From contig JAJYLG010000010.1 of the NCBI GenBank assembly GCA_021787985.1, positions 1-62,794 of the forward strand: a DNA stretch of 62,794 nucleotides, in the 5' to 3' direction. A program made the translations under genes and the position numbers. A model generated the notes under the pieces. It was not told where the DNA came from and searched no databases. It was given only the letters and a program-made list of their open reading frames with translations. Positions 46,310 to 53,843 of this stretch are shown here, piece after piece; position 1 is the stretch's first letter; each line of letters opens with the position of its first letter. Source of the DNA: Chloroflexota bacterium (GTDB lineage Bacteria; Chloroflexota; Dehalococcoidia; DSGV01).

Positions 46310-47140
46310 TCACACGGCGACAGCGGTGACGAACAGGAGCCCGCGCGCCAGCACTTCGCCGGCGAGCACGGCGCCGAGCGCGATGTACAGCAGCCCGGTG
46401 GCGCTCATCATCGCGCGCTCGCCAGCGCTGCGCCACGCCAGATACGCGAGCACGAGTGGGAAGAGTAGCCCCACGCCGACGCGCAGGTAGAAGGCCGGGT
46501 TGCTGCTCAAGCCGGTGACGAGCGCGTCCTGAGGCGTGGGCACGTGGCGCGCCGGCAACATCAGGTTGAGCGCCATGACCGCGATCTCCAGCACCAGCGC
46601 GCCCACCAGTAGCATGGTCAGCTCCCGCAGCGGACGCGCCGGGAGATGGGCGTTGGTCAAGTACCAGTGGCCCTGCGACATGGCAAGCGTCGCCGCGCCG
46701 ACGCTTGCCGCGCCGGCCAGCAGGCTGAGGAGCGCGCCGGCGTATCCCCACGTCGGGCCGGCCACCACGGCCGAGACGAAGACCATCGCCGCGGCTGCGG
46801 CCGCCGCCGCCGCCCCGCCGAGGAGTCGTCGGGCCGCCCAGCCGCCGTACAAGCTCACCAGCCAGCCGAAGGTGAGGACCGCCGCCGCCACCAGCGCGCC
46901 ACGTAGCGGCCCGACCCAGCGCGTGCTCAACACGTACGTGTCCACGCTCGTCGGCCACGCCACCGCGGCCGCCATCCAGACCGCTCCCAGGACGACGAAG
47001 AGCGCCGTCCAGGCGCCGAGGCGCGGCAGGCCGCGCGGGACATCCGGCCGCAGGCTAACGTACATGCTCACGCCGACGAGCCCCGCCGCGCTCTCGACCA
47101 GTAGCAGCAGGACGGCGTACGGGAGTGCAGCGAAGCTCAC
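46310..47140 (-). CDS. Polytopic membrane protein
   Basis: 276 residues from GTG at 47140, with AAAGGA 6 bases upstream. About eight or nine hydrophobic helices with few charged loops are visible. The loop SQGHWYLTNAHLPARPLRELT between helices contains conserved-looking His residues, so a haem- or quinone-binding membrane subunit is possible, but no family is recognised with confidence. Its start overlaps the stop of the vapC remnant upstream. Confidence 0.7.
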   Translation of the reverse strand: MSFAALPYAVLLLLVESAAGLVGVSMYVSLRPDVPRGLPRLGAWTALFVVLGAVWMAAAVAWPTSVDTYVLSTRWVGPLRGALVAAAVLTFGWLVSLYGGWAARRLLGGAAAAAAAAAMVFVSAVVAGPTWGYAGALLSLLAGAASVGAATLAMSQGHWYLTNAHLPARPLRELTMLLVGALVLEIAVMALNLMLPARHVPTPQDALVTGLSSNPAFYLRVGVGLLFPLVLAYLAWRSAGERAMMSATGLLYIALGAVLAGEVLARGLLFVTAVAV

Positions 47141-47217
47141 GCGGTTCCTTTGGTCGTGACAGGGTGCATCAGCCACTTCACCGCCAAGCTGGCGTCCACG
47201 ACGACGAGGCCGCTCAT
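47137..47217 (-). pseudogene. VapC toxin remnant: first 26 codons only
   Basis: From ATG at 47217, in an ATGA overlap with the antitoxin stop, the frame reads MSGLVVVDASLAVKWLM, the standard N-terminal strand of a VapC PIN domain including its first catalytic Asp. It ends at a TGA after 26 codons, where the ribosome binding site and GTG of the membrane protein gene begin. The remaining 100 or so residues, with the other acidic residues, are missing. Confidence 0.8.
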
Positions 47218-47504
47218 TGAGCCGACGTCCTGCCGGCACGGGCTTCGCGAATGAAGTCTGCAGAATCCCCAGACTGCGTACGTCCCTGGAACACCCGCGC
47301 TTGAAGCGCAGCCAGGCGGTCGAGCGCTTCCTTGCCGAAGGGCAAGGCCGTTGTCCCTGACCGCTCGTCCCGGGCCAGCTCCTTCTCGATCGCAGATTGG
47401 CAGTATCGGCGCATGCTGATGCCCTTCAGTGCGGCAATCACCTTCAGACGCCGCTGCACAGGCGGGTCCAGATCCAGGGTGAGCCGCTTCTTCTTCGTCT
47501 CCAC
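47214..47504 (-). CDS. Ribbon-helix-helix antitoxin, orphaned
   Basis: 96 residues from GTG at 47504 with GGAGG upstream. KRLTLDLDPPVQRRLKVIAALKGISMRRYCQSAIEKEL is a ribbon-helix-helix DNA-binding domain; the charged C-terminal half would wrap a toxin. It overlaps the truncated vapC by 4 bases, so it is the antitoxin of a dead pair. Confidence 0.8.
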   Translation of the reverse strand: METKKKRLTLDLDPPVQRRLKVIAALKGISMRRYCQSAIEKELARDERSGTTALPFGKEALDRLAALQARVFQGRTQSGDSADFIREARAGRTSAQ

Positions 47505-47767
47505 CTCTCTGCCTCCGTAGCGAGAGTCGTCAGCTACAGGCTAGCGCAAGTACAGAAGTGCGTCCGCCGAGCGCCAGCCTGCCGACGGGTCAGCGCGTGC
47601 CACTCCCGGCGCCCAGTAGGCTGGTCCCGAGCTGACGACTCGACCATCACCCGATGCTCCCGCGCTCGCTCGTGCCCCAGGATCGAGCAGCTCCCCCTGG
47701 AGCACAGGTGCGTTCCCCCGCACCTCGAATATCCGGCGCACCCCCCCCGCGGACGCCCGTCCCAGCG
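47505..47767. other. Non-coding stretch upstream of the MarR-type gene
   Basis: About 380 bases separate the RHH antitoxin from the MarR-type gene. I see no convincing gene here; the short open frames are arginine/proline-rich shadows. The right end carries the promoter at 47768-47796. Confidence 0.5.
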
Positions 47768-47796
47768 TTGACGGACGTGCAACGATCCAGGACAAT
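47768..47796 (+). promoter_or_regulatory. Promoter of the MarR-type regulator
   Basis: TTGACG (47768-47773), exactly 17 bases, GACAAT (47791-47796), each one base from consensus. The leader to the ATG is about 80 bases. Confidence 0.65.
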
Positions 47797-47883
47797 AACC
47801 CCGCCAGCACCATCAGGCACGCCGAGGAGCAACGACAAACAATATGTCTGCGCTCCAGGCGTTCAAGACCGCGAGGATCCGCC

Positions 47884-48450
47884 ATGACTGCACCCGAAGA
47901 GGCCATCCCCTCCCCCGAGGTCGCCCTGCGCCAGCTGCTGCGCGCCGTCCTGCCCGACGTGCTCACCGCCACCCACCGCACCTTCCCGCCCCTGCAGTAC
48001 ATCCGCGTGCTCACGATCCTCTGGCGCGCCAACAAGCCGCTGCTGGTCAAGCAGATCGGCACCGAGGTCGGCGTCACCACCTCCAACGCCTCGCTGCTCG
48101 TCAACGGGCTCGCCAGCTACGAGTACGTCAAGCGCGTCCCCGGCGAACGCGATCGGCGCAACACGTTCATCGTGCTCACCGCCAAGGGCGAACGCGTGAT
48201 CCGTGACCTCACCCCTGACATGCTGCAGCACCTGCGCATCGTTAGCTGGAGCTCCGCTGAGCAGGCGCGGCACGTCTGTGCCTGGCTGAACAGCATCGGC
48301 GTGCCCGTACCGCCTCCGCCCGCGCAGACCTCCCCCGAGGAGGGGCTGCGCATCGGCGGCAAGCCCGTGTCGCGCAGCAAGCGCTTCGCCGAGCTGCTCA
48401 AGCCCGACGGCCCCCGGGAAGGGTGGGCCCAGCTCACCTCCGAGGACTGA
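47884..48450 (+). CDS. MarR-like winged helix regulator
   Basis: 188 residues with GAGGATCC ahead of the ATG. YIRVLTILWRANKPLLVKQIGTEVGVTTSNASLLVNGLASYEYVKRVPGERDRRNTFIVLTAKGERVI is a MarR-type helix-turn-helix with its wing (about 40-108). A proline-rich linker and a basic C-terminal tail (KPVSRSKRFAELLKP) follow. Ligand and targets unknown; it opens the accessory island. Confidence 0.8.
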   Translation: MTAPEEAIPSPEVALRQLLRAVLPDVLTATHRTFPPLQYIRVLTILWRANKPLLVKQIGTEVGVTTSNASLLVNGLASYEYVKRVPGERDRRNTFIVLTAKGERVIRDLTPDMLQHLRIVSWSSAEQARHVCAWLNSIGVPVPPPPAQTSPEEGLRIGGKPVSRSKRFAELLKPDGPREGWAQLTSED

Positions 48451-48613
48451 GCCACGCGCCCGCCGCCCCGGAACCCCGCCACGCGCACCGCCTCACGAAG
48501 GGCACCGCCCGGCTCATATCCCGGGCGCGCTCCGAATGGATCTCGGCGATCAGCGCGTCCAGCTCCTGAACGTTGACCTCGCGCCAGGCGCCGAGCATAG
48601 CCAGGGCACCCTC

Positions 48614-49015
48614 TCATCGGTCGCCGTTGTGGACCAGCTGATGGATCCGCTGATGCGAGACCCCAAGCAACTCGGCAACGTCGCGTGTGGACAAGCCAAC
48701 ATCCCTGACGAGTCGCCGCGCCGCGACCGCGGTGAGCTGCTGGGCTCGCGCCGAGAGCTCGTTCGCCCGAGCACGGCTCTGCCCGGCCTCCGCCACCACG
48801 CTGACGAGATCAACCGGGACTCCGGCAAGCTCGTCGGCAATGTCGAGTGTGCTAGGGTCCTCCACTCGCAACCACAGTCCCAGGGCGTCGCGGATGTGGG
48901 CCCGGGCCTTGCCGAAGGTCCTCCCGAAGGTATGCACCTGAGGAACCTCGGTGATCTCGACCAGCCAGTTGCCATCCTCGAAGCTGTAGCGCGCAGTGTA
49001 GCGCTTCGTGCTCAT
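48614..49015 (-). CDS. hicB: HicB antitoxin
   Basis: 133 residues from ATG at 49015, in an ATGA overlap with hicA. The N-terminal half YTARYSFEDGNWLVEITEVPQVHTFGRTFGKARAHIRDAL is the HicB partial RNase H-like fold. The C-terminal LSTRDVAELLGVSHQRIHQLV is a helix-turn-helix that probably binds the palindrome upstream of hicA. Confidence 0.88.
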   Translation of the reverse strand: MSTKRYTARYSFEDGNWLVEITEVPQVHTFGRTFGKARAHIRDALGLWLRVEDPSTLDIADELAGVPVDLVSVVAEAGQSRARANELSARAQQLTAVAARRLVRDVGLSTRDVAELLGVSHQRIHQLVHNGDR

Positions 49016-49212
49016 CGCAACCATCCCTCTCCCAGACACGGTGCAAGATCCCGTTCGATGCTGCGGAGGGTGCCAGGGGGCATGTCTCTCGAATGGATCG
49101 GCACTACGCTCTGGCATTCTCCGCAGCGGACGACGAGGTGGGAACCGCTTTGGCGCAACTCGTCACAGCCTCGCTGGCGCAGAACACGTCGCAGCTCTCT
49201 TGTCCTCACCAC
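49012..49212 (-). CDS. hicA: HicA mRNA interferase toxin
   Basis: 66 residues from GTG at 49212 (a second GTG follows at once). RELRRVLRQRGCDELRQSGSHLVVRC with the catalytic His in GSH, then DMPPGTLRSIERDL match HicA, a double-stranded-RNA-binding-fold ribonuclease that cleaves mRNA. A TAGACT -10 candidate lies 4 bases before the first GTG, within the palindromic operator region. Confidence 0.88.
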   Translation of the reverse strand: MVRTRELRRVLRQRGCDELRQSGSHLVVRCGECQSVVPIHSRDMPPGTLRSIERDLAPCLGEGWLR

Positions 49213-49217
49213 TCGGA

Positions 49218-49232
49218 GTCTATCAGATAGAC
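49218..49232 (-). promoter_or_regulatory. Palindromic operator before hicAB
   Basis: GTCTATC-A-GATAGAC is a perfect 7+7 inverted repeat centred on 49225, six bases upstream of hicA and overlapping its -10. It is a natural site for HicB autoregulation. Confidence 0.65.
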
Positions 49233-49278
49233 AGCAGGCCGTCTACGCTCCTCCAGATAGTCATCGCCTACACGGATA

Positions 49279-49287
49279 TGCTATAGT
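49279..49287 (+). promoter_or_regulatory. Extended -10 promoter for the leader ORF and lipoprotein gene
   Basis: TGCTATAGT is a TGn-extended -10. TATAGT ends seven bases before GTG at 49294. Confidence 0.55.
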
Positions 49288-49293
49288 AGTAGT

Positions 49294-49335
49294 GTGAACA
49301 CCGACCTTGTTCCCCTACGAGAGGCGGCTTTCTGA
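49294..49335 (+). CDS. Short leaderless ORF (13 codons) coupled to the next gene
   Basis: From GTG at 49294 the frame reads MNTDLVPLREAAF and stops at a TGA that overlaps the ATG of the lipoprotein gene (TGATG at 49333-49337). The -10 is six bases upstream, so the ORF would be translated without a leader and could pass ribosomes to the next gene. It may be a leader peptide, or only a by-product of the region. Confidence 0.35.
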   Translation: MNTDLVPLREAAF

Positions 49336-50399
49336 TGGCGCCGCTGCTCTCACTCCTTGCCGCGCCCCTCGCCCTGATCGTGCTCCTGGCGCTCGCCTTC
49401 CGCTTCCTCGGCTTCTTCCTGCGCGCGGCCGTCCTCGCCCTGGTCGCGGGCGCGGCGCTGGCCGCCTGCAGCGGTGGACGCAACCCGCTGGGCGGGCTGC
49501 TGCCCCACCTCGGCCCGCAGCCCGCCCCGGTCGTGCTGCTGCGCCCGGGCGTCGCCCGCGGCTCCGGCGCCCACCTGCGCGTCCTCGGCATCCGCCCCGC
49601 CGCGCACTACGCCGACCAGTACGTCCTGCTCGGCAACCTGGGCACGCTCGCCGTCAATCTCGGCGGAGACGTGCTGGCACTGCCCGGGGGCGCCCGCTTC
49701 GCCCTGGAAGGCGAGCTTGCGCCGGGGCAGGAGTGCCGCGTCTATCAGGAGGCCGAAGGCGAGCTTCCCTGCGCGGGCCGCTGGCAGGGCCTGGGCGCCG
49801 CCCGGCTCTTCCCCAAGAGCGGTCTGGTCACGCTCTCGCAGGGATCCACCATCCAGGACCAGTGGAGCTACCACGAGCAGGGCGGTGCTGGCTGTGGCAA
49901 GGAGCGCTGGCCGGTCAAGACCATGGACGACCCCCAGGCCGCGCTGGTGGACCCGCAGCCGCTGGCCATGTCCGTGGCCGCCCTGCGGCAGCTTACCGCC
50001 CCCACCAGCCTGCCGGCCGACGGCCGCGCGGCGCCCTGGGAGCTGCGCAGGGTGACGGTCACGGCGCGGCTGGTGGCCGCCCGGCGGGAGCAGGACCACG
50101 ACTTCCACCTGGTCATCGCCGACCCCCAGGACCCGCGGCTCACCATGATCGCCGAGCTGCCCGACCCCGCCTGCGCGGCGGTAGCCAACGGCACCGCCGC
50201 CCCTTCAATCCTTCAGGCGCGAAAGGAGTTCATCGACCACTTCGGCACGCCGCCTTCGGACCAGTTCGTCCCGCTCCACGGGCTCGTCACCATCACGGGC
50301 GTCGTCTTCTTCGACTTCCCGCACGGCCAGTACGGCCTGGCGCCCAACGCCGTTGAGCTCCACCCCGTGCTGGACCTCAGCTTCTCAGCCACACCATGA
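49335..50399 (+). CDS. Exported or lipid-anchored protein, possibly with a lamin-tail-like domain
   Basis: 354 residues. Two hydrophobic stretches (about 4-25 and 27-45) end in LAACSGG, a lipobox-like sequence. Residues about 75-150 (LRVLGIRPAAHYADQYVLLGNLGTLAVNL) resemble a lamin-tail domain loosely. The C-terminal third (HDFHLVIADPQDPRLTMIAELPDPAC ... ITGVVFFDFPHGQYGLAPNAVELHPVL) looks like an OB-type beta barrel. Function unknown. It is 19 bases upstream of the NERD gene, probably an operon. Confidence 0.6.
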   Translation: MAPLLSLLAAPLALIVLLALAFRFLGFFLRAAVLALVAGAALAACSGGRNPLGGLLPHLGPQPAPVVLLRPGVARGSGAHLRVLGIRPAAHYADQYVLLGNLGTLAVNLGGDVLALPGGARFALEGELAPGQECRVYQEAEGELPCAGRWQGLGAARLFPKSGLVTLSQGSTIQDQWSYHEQGGAGCGKERWPVKTMDDPQAALVDPQPLAMSVAALRQLTAPTSLPADGRAAPWELRRVTVTARLVAARREQDHDFHLVIADPQDPRLTMIAELPDPACAAVANGTAAPSILQARKEFIDHFGTPPSDQFVPLHGLVTITGVVFFDFPHGQYGLAPNAVELHPVLDLSFSATP

Positions 50400-50418
50400 C
50401 AGGCAAAGGAAACAGCTC

Positions 50419-51111
50419 GTGGCTCAGCTCATTCCCACCGACAACCTGGCCCGCAGCGCATGGCGGCAGACCATCCGCCAGCGCGAAGCCTCCTCCGAGC
50501 AGCAGCTCGTCGAGGAGGAGATCTCCCGCTGCAACCGCCTCACCCGCTGGCTGTTCGGCGGCTCGATGCGCAGCGCGACGCTCCAGCAGGTCCGCGCTCG
50601 CCAGGCCAGCGCCCAGGCCCGCGGCGACGCCGCCGAGAGCGCCGTCACCCGCGCGCTCGTCACAGCCCTGCCGGCCGGCTGGCCGGTCCTGCACAGCCTG
50701 GTGATCGAGGGCCGCTGGGACCTTTGCGAGATCGACCACCTGGTGGTGGCCCCCGCGGGCTGCCTCGTGCTGGAGACCAAGGCGGCGCGCAACCTCGGCC
50801 GCCGGGACCTGATGGAGCAGGCACAGCGCCAGACGCAGGGCCACGGGCGCGTCGTCCGCCGCTGGCTCGACCTGCGCGGCTTCCGCCTGCCGGTGCACGA
50901 GGCGCTGGTCCTGCCCAACAGCCCGCGCACGGGCTGCGAGCAAACCCTCTCCGGCCTCACCATCTGCCACGGCATCCGCAGCGCGCTCGGCTGGTGCCTG
51001 CGGCCGCGACGGCCCGTGCTGCCGGCTGCGGGTCAGGCGACCGTCGCCGCGGCCCTGGCTCGCGCGGGCGCCGAGGAGGTGGCCGCGGTCAGCCTCGCCA
51101 GAGCCGGTTAG
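50419..51111 (+). CDS. NERD-domain protein (nuclease-related)
   Basis: 230 residues from GTG at 50419, with AAAGGA 8 bases upstream; the longer frame overlaps the previous gene without a signal. A helical start (about 1-60) leads to GDAAESAVTRALVTALP and the core CEIDHLVVAPAGCLVLETKAA, the NERD form of a PD-(D/E)xK nuclease fold. NERD proteins occur in DNA processing and defence loci. Partner upstream is a membrane-anchored protein. Confidence 0.8.
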   Translation: MAQLIPTDNLARSAWRQTIRQREASSEQQLVEEEISRCNRLTRWLFGGSMRSATLQQVRARQASAQARGDAAESAVTRALVTALPAGWPVLHSLVIEGRWDLCEIDHLVVAPAGCLVLETKAARNLGRRDLMEQAQRQTQGHGRVVRRWLDLRGFRLPVHEALVLPNSPRTGCEQTLSGLTICHGIRSALGWCLRPRRPVLPAAGQATVAAALARAGAEEVAAVSLARAG

Positions 51112-51239
51112 TTGCCGACGTTCGCGCCGCGAGCCGGAGGCGCAGGCCGACGTAGGGGGGCGTTGGCCGTATTCATTCTCGCCGGGGCCTACCTGCGGGT
51201 ACTCGGCCCGCCGCTCCCCTGGCCCCCCCGCAGCAGGCG

Positions 51240-51743
51240 CTAACTCGACGTCCCGCGTTCTTCCTGTTGCACGGTCTGCACCAGGTCTTCGCTGAGCCAC
51301 AGGCCGAGGCGACGGAGCTCCATGAGCAGCGGCACCGCCGCGGGGATCAGCCCGTGGTCCCGCGCCTCGATGAGGACGCCAACCGTCCCCATGACCTCCA
51401 GGTCGCGCCGCCTGGCCGCCGCCCGGGCTGCGGCATCGTCGGTCAGCACTAGATCGGCCCCGAGCTCCTCCGCCAGGAGCAGGGCTGCCGTCTCGCCAGC
51501 CGCCAGGGGACCAGCAGCGGCCGGGGAGGCTTGGGTCCCCCTCGTCGGGGCTCGGACCCGCAGCCAGCCGGCCGCCAGCGCTTGCTGAACGCGCTCCAGC
51601 CCCAGGGTACCCGGCGGAGGCGCCAGGACTTCATCCCGGACCGCTGGCGGAAGGAAAACCTCCTCGAACAGGTGATCGAGGAGGTCCAAGTGGTCGATCC
51701 AGGACAGGTGGATCACCGGCCCAGCGTCGACGACGGCCCTCAC
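51240..51743 (-). CDS. DUF3368 PIN-like toxin
   Basis: 167 residues. MRAVVDAGPVIHLSWIDHLDLL holds the first acidic residue of a PIN-like fold. AAGETAALLLAEELGADLVLTDDAAARAAARRRDLEVMGTVGVL holds the later ones, as in DUF3368 proteins. These pair with UPF0175 antitoxins, which here ends 4 bases inside this gene (ATGA). Likely ribonuclease toxin. Confidence 0.85.
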   Translation of the reverse strand: MRAVVDAGPVIHLSWIDHLDLLDHLFEEVFLPPAVRDEVLAPPPGTLGLERVQQALAAGWLRVRAPTRGTQASPAAAGPLAAGETAALLLAEELGADLVLTDDAAARAAARRRDLEVMGTVGVLIEARDHGLIPAAVPLLMELRRLGLWLSEDLVQTVQQEERGTSS

Positions 51744-52024
51744 GCCCGCTTCTGACGCGCCCGCTCGAACGCTTGCCGATCCTGCCGGTAGTCCTCGAGG
51801 CCGTAGCGGACCGGCGGGATGCCCATCTCGCCCAGAAGCAGCTCGAAGGTGGCCCGGGGTTCACCCGCGATCGCCGCGGCCTTGCCCACCGAGATGACGC
51901 CCTCCTGGAAGAGGTGGATGGCCAAGGCGACCCGCACCTGCTCCGCCACGGGACGATCGCCCAGGCGAGAACCCTTCAGGAGCGTCACCACCTCATCCGG
52001 GATGTCAACCCCGACCGTCGGCAT
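51740..52024 (-). CDS. UPF0175 family antitoxin
   Basis: 94 residues from ATG at 52024 with GAGG 8 bases upstream. VDIPDEVVTLLKGSRLGDRPVAEQVRVALAIHLFQEGVISVGKAAAIAG is the UPF0175 pattern, a short helix-turn-helix-like protein. The charged C-terminus EDYRQDRQAFERARQKRA would bind the toxin downstream. Confidence 0.85.
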   Translation of the reverse strand: MPTVGVDIPDEVVTLLKGSRLGDRPVAEQVRVALAIHLFQEGVISVGKAAAIAGEPRATFELLLGEMGIPPVRYGLEDYRQDRQAFERARQKRA

Positions 52025-52117
52025 GCTGCCACCTCGTTGCCCGCAGTCTACCACGGCCCTGGCCGCCGACGGTCGCGTACCTAAGTTGGCAGGCGTCACT
52101 TCTCTGACGGCTGAAGC

Positions 52118-52172
52118 CACCAGCTCCACATGCAGGTCCACCTCGAAGCGCCGCTCCGTCGCGCGGTGCACG
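52118..52172 (-). pseudogene. Fragment related to the 3' end of the RusA-like gene
   Basis: About 55 bases match, at roughly 85-90 percent, the 3' end of the RusA-like gene near 57755-57810. They encode ATERRFEVDLHVELV here and VTERRFEPDVQVELV there. Nothing else of that gene is present. The whole 52025-52336 interval has no convincing gene. A GTG at 52340 overlapping the lipoprotein stop opens a frame whose first 50 codons (VEVLLDALAAIGRYRAGWF) look coding but soon degenerate. Confidence 0.5.
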
Positions 52173-52336
52173 TGTGGTCTGCCCGCCGGGCGAACGGGCC
52201 GCTTCGGCGTCGAGCCGAGCGCGCAGCCAGCCGGCAAACCAGCCGGCGCGATAGCGGCCAATCGCCGCCAGCGCGTCGAGGAGTACCTCGACGCGGGCGT
52301 CGTCCGCGTCGGCGCGTGCGTCTGGAGTGGGCGACG

Positions 52337-53134
52337 TCACTTGGAGGCGGTCGGGAGGGATTCGGCGGGGAATCGGTACTTGGCGTTCCCCAGCCCCAGG
52401 ACGTGCTTGGGAGGGTAGTACAACCCGGGCGCCCTCGGCGCCGGCGGACACACTCGCTGCGCCTCGCGGTCCGGCACGCGCTGGCCGGTCTGCAAATTCA
52501 CGGCGTCGTAATAGGCGCCTGCCTGCTGCCCCCAACAGACCCACTCCCCGGTGAACCTGACGACCGCCGGAGGTCCGGTCCCAGCCATCAGATGACCGAC
52601 CAGCTTGCCGTCGTACGCGACCGCCACGCCCGCGCCAATCTGGGTGGAGAAGTACTCTTCGAACACGAACGGCGCTCCCTCGAGCCGGCCCTGCCAGCAC
52701 CCGATTAAGCGGTAGTCCCCCACCCGCGGCGAGAGGCCGTTGGGCAGCCGGGGTGACGGTGAGAAGGGGTCGAGCAGGTCAGCCGGCACGATGGCGGGGC
52801 ATCGGGATGGGGGAGCAACCGGATGAGCTTGACCCAGGAACGGCGGTGGAGTAGCTGTCGGGCTGGCCGTTGCCGCGGGGATCCGGGTGGCCGTCTGGAG
52901 GCTCCCCGGGTGCGAGCCGCGCGCGCAGCCGGCCGCGGCGGGCAAGAGCGCCGCCAGGCAGAGTGCCAACCCCGCGGTGCGGCCCCAGCGGCGGAGCCCG
53001 GCCGCGCCGCGCGCTGGGCGACTCGATCCTTTGCCGAGAGAGCCCGGCCGGACGCTCGGCCAAGCGGAAGTCGTTGCCCGCGGCGCGCGTGCTCGCTCGC
53101 CGGCTGGTCGCATCGCCCTGCTCCGCACGCCCAT
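52337..53134 (-). CDS. Putative lipoprotein of unknown function
   Basis: 265 residues from ATG at 53134 (upstream ATG 53185 also in frame). A long basic N-terminal region precedes a hydrophobic helix and lipobox LPAAAGC. A Pro/Thr/Ser-rich spacer follows, then a domain with VGDYRLIGCWQGRLEGAPFVF and VVRFTGEWVCWGQQAG. Four Cys in the mature part could form disulfides. No family recognised. It follows the DUF1906 gene on the same strand. Confidence 0.6.
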   Translation of the reverse strand: MGVRSRAMRPAGERARAPRATTSAWPSVRPGSLGKGSSRPARGAAGLRRWGRTAGLALCLAALLPAAAGCARGSHPGSLQTATRIPAATASPTATPPPFLGQAHPVAPPSRCPAIVPADLLDPFSPSPRLPNGLSPRVGDYRLIGCWQGRLEGAPFVFEEYFSTQIGAGVAVAYDGKLVGHLMAGTGPPAVVRFTGEWVCWGQQAGAYYDAVNLQTGQRVPDREAQRVCPPAPRAPGLYYPPKHVLGLGNAKYRFPAESLPTASK

Positions 53135-53165
53135 GGCCACCGCCCCCTCTTGCGGCCGAATGCCA

Positions 53166-53843
53166 CTAGGTGGGGGCCTGTGCACCCCACATCAAGGAGA
53201 AACCGTTGTCGTTGGCCACGTCCTCGTCCACGTACCCGCCGGTGAAGCAAACTTCGGCGTACTGCCACACCAGCGTCCCGGAAGCGTTGCACGGCGGCGT
53301 GGCCGGGGCGCCGGAAGCGGACGTGCACCCCGGCTCCGGCTCAGAAGCGTAGACATAGCTGTCCTGCACGTTCGCATCGGCGTTCCAGGCATCGCAGTAC
53401 GGCGTGTTGAAGGAGGGTTCGAGCGTGTCGCCGCAGAAGCCGCCGGACCCGGCGTAGATCGACGCCTCCATCGTGTCACACCAGCCCCGGATCCAGTCCG
53501 AGGTGGGCGTCCACGACGCTTCGATGTCGGCGTAAATCGCGGTACCCCCGGGAACGTTCAGCGCCTTGGCCGCGGCGATGGCGTTGTTCGCGTCGGTCAC
53601 ACCGTCTGAGTAGCCCCCGCTGACGCTCGACGACGTGGCTCCGTTGTAGATGGGAAGAATGAGACAGCCGCGGTTGAGGATGAACGTGACCTCGGCCGCG
53701 GTCAGAGAGGCTTGACCACCGATGTACCTGCCCCAGAAGCTGGGGGCAGCGCCTGCCTGCGACGTTACGTAGTCGAACAGCGTTTGGCCTGAAACACTGC
53801 TGTTTGCCGCGTCGTATGAATCCACGCCCCAGTGATCTGCCAT
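53166..53843 (-). CDS. DUF1906 glycoside-hydrolase-like protein
   Basis: 225 residues from ATG at 53843, with AAGGAGG 10 bases upstream. WGVDSYDAANSS at the start, YIGGQASLTAAEVTFIL and TAIYADIEASW fit the DUF1906 TIM barrel related to GH25 lysozymes (Rv2525c-like). No signal peptide, although its cysteines (six visible) suggest an exported or oxidised protein. It faces away from a second lysozyme-like gene at 54609. Confidence 0.75.
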   Translation of the reverse strand: MADHWGVDSYDAANSSVSGQTLFDYVTSQAGAAPSFWGRYIGGQASLTAAEVTFILNRGCLILPIYNGATSSSVSGGYSDGVTDANNAIAAAKALNVPGGTAIYADIEASWTPTSDWIRGWCDTMEASIYAGSGGFCGDTLEPSFNTPYCDAWNADANVQDSYVYASEPEPGCTSASGAPATPPCNASGTLVWQYAEVCFTGGYVDEDVANDNGFSLMWGAQAPT

